Assembly: GCF_024746795.1 (NCBI RefSeq)
Contig: NZ_CP080524.1
Span: forward strand, 2,830,001-2,894,000
DNA length: 64,000 nucleotides
From: Mesorhizobium sp. AR10
Lineage (GTDB): Bacteria > Pseudomonadota > Alphaproteobacteria > Rhizobiales > Rhizobiaceae
Reading direction: 5' to 3'
Position numbers and translations under genes: made by a program. Of this stretch, positions 52,569 through 61,507 are shown one piece after another. The first letter of the stretch is position 1, and each line of letters opens with the position of its first letter. Under the pieces are notes generated by a model. The model made no database searches. It was given only the letters and a program-made list of their open reading frames with translations, and was not told the origin of the DNA.

Positions 52569-53459
52569 ATGTGGCGTGAGATGGCGGCCGACGATCGCAT
52601 CGAGGTAAACGTCGACGGCTTTAACGTCGTTGCCTACAGCTTTGGCTCTGGCAGCGAGACGGTGTTCTGCCTCAACGGCGGGCCTGGCCTGCCCTGCGAC
52701 TACCTTCGCGAATCACACTCCTGCCTGGTAGACCACGGATACAGGGTCGTGGCGTTCGACCAGCTTGGCACCGGCGCCTCCGACCGGCCGACGGACACCT
52801 CGTTGTGGACTATCGCGCGCTACGTCGAGGAGACCGAGACGGTTCGCAAGACGCTGGGGCTCGGCAAGGTCCACATGCTGGGTCATTCCTGGGGCGGCTG
52901 GCTGGCGATCGACTATGCGCTTGCCTACCAGGAGAACCTGCAGACCTTGATCCTCGAGGATACCGTCGCCGACATGCCGCATCTTGTCCTGGAACTGGAA
53001 CGCCTGCGCGCCTCGCTGGGACCCGAGACCGTATCGATGATGCAGAAGCATGAGGCGCAGGGGACCTACGATCATCCGGAATACATGGCGGCGGTGACGA
53101 TCCTCAACTACCGCCATGTCTGCCGCCTGCTCGAATGGCCGGCGCCGGTGCGCCGCTCGCTCGACGACTGGAACATGGGACCCTACGCGACCATGCAAGG
53201 TCCGAACGAGTTTCTCTACATCGGCAATCTCAAGGACTGGAACCGGGTGCCCGACCTGCCCAGGATCAAGGTGCCGGTGCTGATCACGCATGGCGAACAC
53301 GACGAACTGACGCCAGCCTGTGGTCTGCGCATGAAACTTGGGCTGCCGCAGTCGGAGTTGCACATCATCCCGAATGCGAGTCACATGCCCTTCTACGAGA
53401 ACCCGGCTGCATACTATCCGATCCTTTCGGGGTTCCTCTCGCGCAACAAGGCAGGCTGA
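52569..53459 (+). CDS. pip: Proline iminopeptidase-family hydrolase (second copy)
   Basis: 296 residues from the ATG at 52569, with GGAG 6 bp upstream; a GTG at 52551 lies before that RBS and is less likely. S33 motifs: NGGPGLPCDY near residue 38, nucleophile GHSWGGWLAID near 105, Asp in THGEHDEL and His in NASHMPFYE. Clearly related to the 50714 protein but divergent, so an old duplication or separate acquisition. Transcribed divergently from the LuxR gene and leading into the peptide ABC operon, so it is probably cotranscribed with the importer. Confidence 0.87.
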   Translation: MWREMAADDRIEVNVDGFNVVAYSFGSGSETVFCLNGGPGLPCDYLRESHSCLVDHGYRVVAFDQLGTGASDRPTDTSLWTIARYVEETETVRKTLGLGKVHMLGHSWGGWLAIDYALAYQENLQTLILEDTVADMPHLVLELERLRASLGPETVSMMQKHEAQGTYDHPEYMAAVTILNYRHVCRLLEWPAPVRRSLDDWNMGPYATMQGPNEFLYIGNLKDWNRVPDLPRIKVPVLITHGEHDELTPACGLRMKLGLPQSELHIIPNASHMPFYENPAAYYPILSGFLSRNKAG

Positions 53460-53510
53460 TGCAGGCGGAATGCAGGTGGAAGGGAGTGGGCAGGGACACC
53501 CCTCAGGGCC

Positions 53511-54449
53511 ATGCACCGCTATAAGTTTGTTCTATACCGCCCGTTTCAGTTCCTGCCGGTGCTGTTCGGCATCAGCGTCATCACGTTCATCCTTGTCCGG
53601 CTGATCCCCGGCGATCCCGCTCGCGTTCTGCTCGGCACCCGCGCCACCCCGGAAGCGATCGCCCGCATCCGCGCGCAGTACGGCCTCGATGACCCCCTGC
53701 TCGCCCAGTATTTCTACTTCCTGCGCAACCTCGCGGACGGCGAGATGGGACGCTCGATCCTCTACAAGATCGATGTGCTGAAGCTGATTGCCACACGCAT
53801 CGAGCCTACTCTGATGCTGGTGCTTTGCAGCGTGGTGCTGTCGGTATTGATCGCCGTGCCGGTGGCGGCGATCGCGGCGCGCAATCAGGGCAGGCTGGCG
53901 GACCAGGTGATACGCATCGTTTCCACCTTCGGCATCGGCTTCCCGCCCTTCTGGCTCGGCCTGATGCTGATCATCCTGTTCAGCGTCGAACTCGCCATCC
54001 TCCCGGTGTCCGGTTACGGCAATACGCTTTCTGAAAAGCTTGCGCATCTCGTGCTACCTAGCCTCACTGTCTCGCTGTCGCTGTCCACCGTTCTGGCGCG
54101 CAGCTTGCGTGCGGCGATGGTCGAAGGCTTGAAGTCCGACGTGGCGACTGCCGCACGCGCGCGCGGCATGCCGGAGAGCATCGTGTTCTGGCGCCACGTG
54201 CTGCCAAATTCGCTGGTGCCGACCGTCAACCTTCTCGCCGTAAACATAGGTTGGCTGATAGGCGGCACCGTCGTGGTGGAAACCGTGTTTGCGCTGCCCG
54301 GCATGGGCCAGCTGCTGGTGCGCGCCATCTTCTCGCGCGACTACATGGTCGTACAGGGCGTGGCGATGGTCTTCGCCTGCGCCACCGTGCTGATCAACTT
54401 CCTGGCCGACATCGTCACGGTGGCTCTCGATCCGAGGGTGAAGCTGTGA
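53511..54449 (+). CDS. Peptide ABC transporter permease (DppB/OppB-like)
   Basis: 312 residues, DppB family. N-terminal helix FLPVLFGISVITFILVRLIPGDPA, with the DppB-type LIPGDP motif, then five more helices. EAA loop near residue 205 (ATAARARGMPESIVFWRHVLPN). Starts 51 bp after the iminopeptidase gene; the stop codon overlaps the GTG of the second permease (GTGA). It imports di- or oligopeptides or peptide-like plant signals; in the PipR locus the corresponding importer is needed for the signal response. Confidence 0.87.
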   Translation: MHRYKFVLYRPFQFLPVLFGISVITFILVRLIPGDPARVLLGTRATPEAIARIRAQYGLDDPLLAQYFYFLRNLADGEMGRSILYKIDVLKLIATRIEPTLMLVLCSVVLSVLIAVPVAAIAARNQGRLADQVIRIVSTFGIGFPPFWLGLMLIILFSVELAILPVSGYGNTLSEKLAHLVLPSLTVSLSLSTVLARSLRAAMVEGLKSDVATAARARGMPESIVFWRHVLPNSLVPTVNLLAVNIGWLIGGTVVVETVFALPGMGQLLVRAIFSRDYMVVQGVAMVFACATVLINFLADIVTVALDPRVKL

Positions 54450-55294
54450 GCGAGCCCTTGACCGCCCCCGCGATCGGCAGGAGCGGCCGCTTTCGCCGCC
54501 GCGGCACGCTGGCGGCCGGCGTCTTCCTGCTTGGCGCGTTCGTCGTCCTGGCGCTCGGCGCGCCGCTGATCGCGCCCTACGGCCCGATTGCACAGGACGC
54601 GACAGCACGGCTCCAGGGGCCGTCCTGGCTGCACCCGTTCGGGACCGACAATTTCGGCCGCGACATCCTCTCGCGCGTCATCTGGGGTACGCGCATCGAC
54701 CTGAAGATCGCCGTCATCGGCGTCATCTTTCCCTTTCTCATCGGCACCACGCTCGGCACGGTAGCCGGCTTCTTCGGCGGGATAGTTGACGCCATCTTCA
54801 TGCGGCTGGTCGACATCATCCTGGCCTTCCCGTTCCTGGTGTTGATGCTGTCGATCATTGCGATCCTCGGGCCCGGCCTGGCCAGTTTCTACATCGCCAT
54901 GGCCCTCGTCGGCTGGGTGTCCTACGCGCGGCTCGTCCGCGCCCAGATGCTCGTGCTCAAGAACCACGACTACGCGGTTGCCGCGGTCAGCCTCGGCTTC
55001 AGCCGCACGCGCATCATGTTTCGTCACCTCCTGCCCAACGCCGCTGCCGGCTCGGTCGTCTTCGCGATGTCCGACGCGGTCCTCGTCCTGCTGAATGGCG
55101 CGGCCATCAGCTATCTTGGGCTCGGCGTGCAGCCGCCAGTCGCGGAGTGGGGCGTAATGGTGGCGGAAGGCCAAGCCTTCGTCACCACCGCGTGGTGGAT
55201 CACGCTGTTCCCGGGGCTTTCGATCGTGACGCTCGCCTTTGCCTTTAGCATGATCGGCGACGGGCTGGCCGATTTGTTCGGGGTTCACGAATGA
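54446..55294 (+). CDS. Peptide ABC transporter permease (DppC/OppC-like), GTG start
   Basis: 282 residues from the GTG at 54446 that overlaps the DppB-like stop. A longer open frame upstream is antisense-like noise. N-terminal OppC_N segment, the HPFGTDNFGRDILSRVIWGTR motif region near residue 60 that defines DppC/OppC, and an EAA loop near residue 175 (AVAAVSLGFSRTRIMFRHLL). Overlaps the ATPase gene by 4 bp. Confidence 0.87.
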   Translation: MSEPLTAPAIGRSGRFRRRGTLAAGVFLLGAFVVLALGAPLIAPYGPIAQDATARLQGPSWLHPFGTDNFGRDILSRVIWGTRIDLKIAVIGVIFPFLIGTTLGTVAGFFGGIVDAIFMRLVDIILAFPFLVLMLSIIAILGPGLASFYIAMALVGWVSYARLVRAQMLVLKNHDYAVAAVSLGFSRTRIMFRHLLPNAAAGSVVFAMSDAVLVLLNGAAISYLGLGVQPPVAEWGVMVAEGQAFVTTAWWITLFPGLSIVTLAFAFSMIGDGLADLFGVHE

Positions 55295-56967
55295 TCGCGG
55301 CGCTGCTCAAGATCACTGACCTGACGGTCGTCCATGACGGTGACGGCGGGGAGCGTACCCTGCTTGATGCCGTGTCGCTCGACCTTGCCCCGGGAGAAGT
55401 GCTCGGGCTGGTCGGCGAGAGCGGGTCGGGCAAGAGCCTCCTCTGCCGCTCCCTCGTTAGGCTGCTGCCATCGAGCCGGCTCAGGATCAGCGGCGGCTCG
55501 ATCACACTTTCCGGGCGTGAGCTGACGACTGCGCCGGAGGCCGAGATGCTCGCCGTGCGCGGCGGCGAGATCGGCATGATCTTCCAGAATCCGAGCAGTC
55601 ATCTCGACCCGGTCATGAGGATCGGCGACCAGGTCACCGAGGGGATCCGCTTTCACCAGCGGCTGGACGCCAGGGCGGCGCGCGCTGCGGCAGTGGATAT
55701 CCTCGCCCAGGTCGGGTTTCCGGACCCGGCTCGGCAGTACGATAGCTATCCGCACGAACTCTCCGGCGGCATGCGCCAGCGCGCCATGATCGGCGCGGCG
55801 CTTTCGAGCAATCCCAGGATCCTGATCGCCGACGAGCCGACGACGGCACTCGACGTGACGATACAGGCGCAGATCCTGCGGCTTCTGATGGACATCCGCG
55901 CCAGGCGTGGACTCTCGGTGATCCTGGTCACCCACGATCTCGGCATCGTCGCCCAAGTCTGCGACCGCATCGCGGTGATGAGGCAAGGTCGATTGGTGGA
56001 GGTTGGAGAGAAGCGCGGTCTGCTTGCGGCGCCGGCGCACGCCTACACCCGTTCGCTGATCGCCAGTCATCCTTCGCTGCCGGAGGAGGACATGCCGCCA
56101 AAGACTGAAAAGCGCCAGGCACCCGGAGCGGTGGCGCTGGTCGACATCGAGAAGCTGCATGTACGCTTCGCCACCGGCGGCCTGTTCCGGCGAGGCGCGG
56201 TTGATGCCGTCAAAGAGGTCACGCTCCGTGTCATGCCGGGCGAAACGGTCGGTATTGTCGGCGAATCCGGAAGCGGCAAGAGCACTCTGGCACGCGCTGT
56301 CCTTGGCCTTACGCCGGTCTCGTCAGGCACGATACGTTTCAATGGTGCGGACATCGCCTCGGGTCGCGCAATCCTCGCCACGCTGCGACGCCAAACCGCC
56401 ATGGTTTTCCAGGACCCCTACAACGCCCTCAACCCTCATCTTACCGTTGGCAAGATGCTGGCAGAGGTCCTGCGGGTACAGGGCAAGATCGAGACCGCGC
56501 AAATACCCGCACGCTGCGGTGAACTGCTCGACCTGGTCGGCCTGGAGCGCGCATTCCTCGACCGCAAGCCGCGCTCGATGAGCGGAGGCCAATGCCAGCG
56601 CGCCGGCATAGCTCGCGCGCTTGCCGTCGATCCGAAACTGATCATTGCGGACGAGTGCGTGGCGGCCCTCGACGTCACCATCCAGGCGCAGATCGTCGAG
56701 CTGTTCCGCGAACTGGTGGAGCGTATGTCGCTCACTCTGATATTCATCGCCCACGATCTCGCCATCGTGCGTAATCTCTGCCAGCGTGTAGTGGTGATGC
56801 ACCGCGGCGCGATTGTCGAGGAAGGTCGGTCGGAAGAGGTGTTCTCCCGGCCGAAGCATGCCTACACCGCCGCGCTGATCGCCGCCATTCCGCATATCGA
56901 TCCGGACAAGCCGCTGCTTGTTCCCTCGAAGATGGCGACCGCGCAGGCCGACGGGGTCGCAAACTGA
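55291..56967 (+). CDS. Peptide ABC transporter, fused double ATPase (DppD-DppF-like)
   Basis: 558 residues with two complete ATPase domains. Domain 1: Walker A GESGSGKS near residue 45, LSGGMRQRAM near 157, Walker B LIADEPTTALD near 177. Domain 2 (from about 280): Walker A GESGSGKST near 326, MSGGQCQRAG near 430, Walker B IIADECVAALD near 450. In the second domain Walker B the usual Pro after DE is Cys (DECV) and the signature has Cys for Arg (GGQCQR), while the catalytic Glu is kept. Each half carries the oligopeptide-type C-terminal extension with HAYT. Encoded between permease and binding-protein genes. Confidence 0.87.
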   Translation: MIAALLKITDLTVVHDGDGGERTLLDAVSLDLAPGEVLGLVGESGSGKSLLCRSLVRLLPSSRLRISGGSITLSGRELTTAPEAEMLAVRGGEIGMIFQNPSSHLDPVMRIGDQVTEGIRFHQRLDARAARAAAVDILAQVGFPDPARQYDSYPHELSGGMRQRAMIGAALSSNPRILIADEPTTALDVTIQAQILRLLMDIRARRGLSVILVTHDLGIVAQVCDRIAVMRQGRLVEVGEKRGLLAAPAHAYTRSLIASHPSLPEEDMPPKTEKRQAPGAVALVDIEKLHVRFATGGLFRRGAVDAVKEVTLRVMPGETVGIVGESGSGKSTLARAVLGLTPVSSGTIRFNGADIASGRAILATLRRQTAMVFQDPYNALNPHLTVGKMLAEVLRVQGKIETAQIPARCGELLDLVGLERAFLDRKPRSMSGGQCQRAGIARALAVDPKLIIADECVAALDVTIQAQIVELFRELVERMSLTLIFIAHDLAIVRNLCQRVVVMHRGAIVEEGRSEEVFSRPKHAYTAALIAAIPHIDPDKPLLVPSKMATAQADGVAN

Positions 56968-56998
56968 AAACCAGAGGCAAACCAGAAGGGGAATACGG

Positions 56999-58516
56999 AT
57001 GTCAAGAAGCAAATGGATGCGCATAGGCCTGGTCACCGTTATCACCAGCCTGTCCCTAGGGGCGACGCTCGCAGAAGCCGCCGGCGTATTGACGATCGGT
57101 CGGCGCGAGGACTCAACCACCTTCGATCCGATCAAGACCGCCCAGAACATCGACCTGTGGGTGTTCGCCAACGTCTATGACGTGCTGATCCGTGTGGACA
57201 AGACCGGCACCAAACTGGAGCCCGGTCTCGCCGAGAGCTGGGAGGTCAGCCCGGACGGCCTCACGTATACGCTCAAGCTGCGCGACGCGAAGTTCTCGGA
57301 CGGCTCCGACCTGACGGCTGACGACGTGGTGTTCAGCCTCACCCGCATCAGGGACGACAAGGGCTCGCTGTGGGCGGATCCCTTCAAGGTGATGGATACG
57401 GTCGAGGCAACCGATCCGAAGACCGTCACGATCAAACTCAAGCAGGCGACCGCTCCATTCCTGGCGACGCTGGCCTTCCCGATCGCCTCAGTTCTTTCCA
57501 AGAAGGGCTTCGAGACGCTCGGTCCGGAGAAATATGCCGAAACGCCCATCGGCTCCGGCGCTTTCACCATCACGGAATGGCGGCGCGGCGACCGTGTCAT
57601 CCTGGCGAAAAACCCGCATTTCTGGGAGGCCGATCGTGTCAGTCTCGATGGCATCGAGTGGATCTCCGTGCCGGACGACAACACCCGCATGCTGAACGTA
57701 CAGGCCGGCCAGCTCGACACCGCGATCTTCGTGCCATTCTCGCGCGTCGCCGAACTGCAGAAGGATTCCAACCTCACCGTCCATCTAGATCCGTCGACCC
57801 GCGAGGATCACCTGCTGATTAACCATGAGCATGGCGCGCTGGCGAAGAAGGAGGTGCGGCAGGCCCTCGACATGGCCATCGACGAGCAGGCTGTGGTCGA
57901 CACGGTAACGTTCGGCTACGGCGAGGTCGCAAACTCCTACGTCCCGAAGGGCGCGCTCTATTACTACGCCGACAATCTGAAGCGGCCCTACGATCCGGAA
58001 AAGGCCAAGCAGATGCTGGCCGACTCCGGAGCTTCGAACCTGACGCTCAACTACGTCGTGCGCGCCGGCGACGAGATCGTCGAGCAGACGGCCGTGCTGC
58101 TGCAGCAGCAGCTCGGCAAAGCCGGCGTCACCGTGAACATACAGAAAGTCGACCCCAGTCAGGAATGGGACATGTTGGTGGCTGGCGACTATGACGTCGG
58201 CGTCAACTACTGGACCAACGACATCCTGGACCCAGACCAGAAGACCACCTTCGTGCTCGGCCACGACGCGAACATGAACTACATGACCCGCTATGACAAC
58301 GAGAAGGTCAAGGAGCTGGTCGCGGCGGCGCGCACCGAGATGGATCCGGCCAAGCGCGAGCAAATGTACACCGACCTGCAGACGATGGCCAAAGAGGACG
58401 TCAACTGGATCGATCTGTACTACAGCCCGTTCATCAACGTCTCGCGTAAGAACATCGAGAACTTCTACCAGAATCCGCTGGGCCGGTTCTTCCTGGAGGA
58501 CGTGGTCAAGAACTAG
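56999..58516 (+). CDS. Peptide/opine-type ABC binding protein (SBP_bac_5)
   Basis: 505 residues from the ATG at 56999 (AAGGGG about 8 bp upstream). Signal peptide with cleavage probably after LAEAA near residue 28. SBP_bac_5 (DppA/OppA) landmarks: LTIGRREDSTTFDPIKT, LEPGLAESWEVSPDGLTYTF-like segment and GSGAFTITEWRRGDRV near residue 190. Closes the five-gene plus-strand unit (pip, two permeases, ATPase, SBP). A hairpin follows. It would be the capture component for the plant-derived or peptide ligand linked to the LuxR solo. Confidence 0.87.
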   Translation: MSRSKWMRIGLVTVITSLSLGATLAEAAGVLTIGRREDSTTFDPIKTAQNIDLWVFANVYDVLIRVDKTGTKLEPGLAESWEVSPDGLTYTLKLRDAKFSDGSDLTADDVVFSLTRIRDDKGSLWADPFKVMDTVEATDPKTVTIKLKQATAPFLATLAFPIASVLSKKGFETLGPEKYAETPIGSGAFTITEWRRGDRVILAKNPHFWEADRVSLDGIEWISVPDDNTRMLNVQAGQLDTAIFVPFSRVAELQKDSNLTVHLDPSTREDHLLINHEHGALAKKEVRQALDMAIDEQAVVDTVTFGYGEVANSYVPKGALYYYADNLKRPYDPEKAKQMLADSGASNLTLNYVVRAGDEIVEQTAVLLQQQLGKAGVTVNIQKVDPSQEWDMLVAGDYDVGVNYWTNDILDPDQKTTFVLGHDANMNYMTRYDNEKVKELVAAARTEMDPAKREQMYTDLQTMAKEDVNWIDLYYSPFINVSRKNIENFYQNPLGRFFLEDVVKN

Positions 58517-58533
58517 GCTTATGAACGAAGCTG

Positions 58534-58558
58534 CGGGACGCCGCTCGGCGGCGTTCCG
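58534..58558 (+). terminator. Hairpin terminator after the peptide transporter
   Basis: CGGGACGCCGC (58534-58544) pairs with GCGGCGTTCCG (58548-58558) with one G-T pair and a 3-nt loop, 17 bp after the stop codon. No long T-run. Confidence 0.6.
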
Positions 58559-59160
58559 CCCAACCCTGATGACACGCTTGGCGTCCCGCCCGACAGGTCG
58601 CCGCGCGTCGTTTGTCGGGATGAGGTGAGCGATCTGCTGCTGTCGCTACATCCGCTTTCTGATAGTTCAGCGCCGATTGCGGACGGTCCGTTGTCGGCCC
58701 AAAACAGGACATTCGGTACGCCGAACCCTGATGTCGGCTTCGAGGCGCATTTCAGACATTCAGTCTGAAGGGGTGTTGCGAAACACTCGGCCAGCTGTGC
58801 TGGGGCGCCCCGGATTTTGCAACGGGGATCAAAATCTCTTTTGTCCGAGTGCCTGGACGCGCTGAGACGGTGCGTTTGCATGACCAATCGGGCCCAGCCG
58901 GTCAATTCAATCGGGCTGTTTGCATTTTCTAAAAAAGGCGATATCGCAATATATCGTTTGAATTCAACCTCAAAAAACCAAGCAGCATATAGTCTATTAG
59001 TCAACGTAGTTGGAAAATCCAGATCGTATTGACACTCATTGGGCCGTGACCATATATCTTTCGCCACATGAACCTACATATTTCTGAAGCCAGCGACGAA
59101 GTATTTGTCAACATACTTGCATGACCGTAGCCAATTCTCAACAACGCAGAAAGAAAGACA
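58559..59160. other. Intergenic boundary region with repeat copy D, then AT-rich DNA
   Basis: About 600 bp. The first part is GC-rich and holds the repeat at 58676-58702. From about 58920 to 59160 the sequence is clearly AT-rich (runs such as tttctaaaaaagg, atatatcg), unlike the rest of the window. This marks the left edge of the phage-like remnant. No gene, tRNA or attachment duplication was found. Confidence 0.55.
58676..58702 (+). repeat. Degenerate intergenic repeat, copy D
   Basis: 27-bp box ending GTCCGTTGTCGGCCCAA; its first ten bases (ATTGCGGACG) match copy A closely. Last known copy before the AT-rich island edge. Confidence 0.48.
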
Positions 59161-60724
59161 ATGTCCCTCGATCCGAACGAAAATTCTAACATTGAAATCG
59201 CGCACGGAACTCCCGAGAACGACGATGCAGGAGCGCGTATTAGACGCAATGTCCGTCAGCGGATCAGGCCGCCGCCAGTCAAGCCAGCCGGTGTGGAAGA
59301 CAGCGCCCTGCCGAGCGGCATCGACATTCATCGCGCCAAGAAGCCAGCGTCTCTGCGCCGGACGAAACCCTGGAGTATTTTGCCCGCGCAGTCGCAGACA
59401 GGATCGAGCATCTCCCAGTAGCAGCGCTCAAGCCCTTCAATCGCCGGACCCGCACGCACTCCGACGACCAGATCAGTCTTATCATGGGATCATTCGCCGC
59501 CTTCGGCGTCATCAACCCACTGATCATCGACGAGGGCGGCAATGTTCTGGCTGGCAGCGCTCGACTGGAGGCGGCAAAGCGGAAGGGGATCAAAACGCTC
59601 CCGGCGGTCCGTGTCTCCCATCTCACCGACGACGAAAAGCGCGCCTACGTCATTGCCGACAATCGTATTGCCGAAAAGGCCGGCTGGGACATCGAGTCAC
59701 TGGCCGTGGAGTTCGAATTCTTGGCCGGCATCGATCTCGGTTTCGACATCGATGTACTGGGATTTTCCGTCACCGAGATTGATCTGATTATTGGCGAGGC
59801 AAAGCAGCAGGAGCCTGAAGCGGACCCAGCCGACGACCTGCCAGCGCCCACCGAAGCTGCTGTAACCCACAAAGGCGATGTCTGGCTGCTTGGCCGGCAT
59901 AAGGTCATCTGCGGCGATGCGCTGGACGCTACAGACTATTCGTCGATCATGGGAGAGAAAAGAGCTCGCCTCGCATGGCTCTAACCGATCCGCCCTACAA
60001 CGTCAGGATCGATGGCTTTGTCGGAGGACTGGGAAAGACCAAGCATCGCGAGTTCGCCATGGCAGCTGGCGAAATGAGCCAGGATCAATTCACCGCGTTT
60101 TTGGTGACGGCACTGGGCCACATGGCGGACTTCAGTATCGACGGCGCTTTGGTCTATGCGTTCATGGACTGGCGACACCAGTTCGAACTCCTCTCGGCTG
60201 CCCGGACATGTGATCTCGCTCAGCACAATCTTTGCGTCTGGAACAAAATGAGCGGCGCAATGGGATCGCATTACAGAAGCCAGCATGAACTTTGCCACAT
60301 CTTCAAGAACGGCGAGGCTCCCCATCTCAATACGGTGGAGTTGGGTCGACATGGTCGCAACCGCACCAATGTCTGGAGCCATCCTGGCATGTCGTCCTTC
60401 GGTCAGGGGCGCGACGAGGCACTGGCAAGTCACAGCACAGTCAAGCCTGTCCAAATATTGGTGGATGCCATCAAGGATTGTACGCGGCGAAACGACTTGG
60501 TGCTTGATCCATTCCTTGGGTCAGGCTCGACCCTGATTGCCGCGGAGAAATCCGGGCGGGTCTGCTTCGGGATCGAGATCGACCAGATCTACTGCGACAC
60601 GATCATTCGCCGCTATCAGAAATTGACTGGAGCAGACGCAGTCCTTGAAGCCACCGGCGAAACGTTTTCTGCATTGGCGGTGAAACGTCTCGCGAACAGC
60701 GAGCCAATCGCGAGCGCCGCTTAA
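59161..60724 (+). pseudogene. ParB-domain DNA methyltransferase, broken by frameshifts
   Basis: Two frames together encode one protein. 59340-59984 holds a ParB/Spo0J-like nuclease domain (VAALKPFNRRTRTHSDDQI, then GNVLAGSARLEAAK) leading into the methylase N-terminus (WLLGRHKVICGDAL). 59975-60724 holds the beta-class methyltransferase body with DPPYNV (motif IV) and DPFLGSGSTLIAAE (motif I). The link is lost because CTCGC is tandemly duplicated at 59965-59974; removing one copy joins GEKRAR directly to MALTDPPYNV. A small frame from 59161 (MSLDPNENSN) may be the original N-terminus and is also out of frame with the ParB part. Phage-type N4/N6 methyltransferase, probably inactive. Confidence 0.8.
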
Positions 60725-60771
60725 CTGCCGACCATCCCTGTGTTTCCAACCCAAATTTTTGGATAACGATC

Positions 60772-61506
60772 ATGCTTGACCTTACCCAAGGCAGCCGAGC
60801 TGGAGAACTGATAGTTCCCGGGGCGGGCGCGCCGCCAGATTCCTTGGACACCCGCGTGACAGAGGGTGTCCAACCCACCGTCCGTCACCGGGTCCGCCCG
60901 GTGCCGAAGGCAGAGATACCGGCGTCCCCGCTTTCGCCAGTCGATAGCGGGGTAGAGGAGGCGAGCTGGGTGTTGGGGACCCAAGCAGAGAAAGTGCCAA
61001 CCAATAAAACACCGGCTCAACTCGATTCCGGACTAAACTTAGTTGTCCCGAGCCAGGATGAAGAGGGAGGATACTGCAAGCCTCCCAAACATTCGCAGTT
61101 CAAGAAGGGGCAATCTGGGAATCCTTCTGGTCGCCCCCCAGGCAGCAAGAATGCCGCTACCATTGCCATCGAGCAATTGAACAAACCGTTGCGAGTGAAG
61201 ATCGACGGCAAGTTGAAAACGATGAGCGCTCTGGAGGTTGCGGCTCAGCAACTGATGAAGCGCGGAGCAGAGAAAGGCGACCTTAAGGCCATCGGTTTTC
61301 TGCTGCAAATGGCAGGGCAGGTGCCCGGCGGTGTTGGAGCCAAAGGTGCGTCCGATAAAGGGCCGTCAAGTGAAGCGACCGACCCGGTCGATATGCAGAT
61401 TCTCGCTTTCAGCACTCGTGAGCACATGACTGCTGCGGGCCTGTCGGACGATATGGCCGATAGCCTTCTGCTCGCTATGGGCCTCAAGCCAGCAATTGAG
61501 AAATGA
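60772..61506 (+). CDS. DUF5681 phage-associated protein
   Basis: 244 residues. Central DUF5681 motif FKKGQSGNPSGRPPGSKN near residue 107, followed by a helical region (EQLNKPLRVKIDGKLKTM, then ALEVAAQQLMKRGAEKGDLK). The N-terminal 95 residues are low-complexity and variable. The family is regularly found directly upstream of terminase genes, as here. Function unknown; a small-terminase-like or packaging-accessory role is suggested only by position. Reading frame intact although both neighbours are broken. Confidence 0.75.
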   Translation: MLDLTQGSRAGELIVPGAGAPPDSLDTRVTEGVQPTVRHRVRPVPKAEIPASPLSPVDSGVEEASWVLGTQAEKVPTNKTPAQLDSGLNLVVPSQDEEGGYCKPPKHSQFKKGQSGNPSGRPPGSKNAATIAIEQLNKPLRVKIDGKLKTMSALEVAAQQLMKRGAEKGDLKAIGFLLQMAGQVPGGVGAKGASDKGPSSEATDPVDMQILAFSTREHMTAAGLSDDMADSLLLAMGLKPAIEK

Positions 61507-61507
61507 G

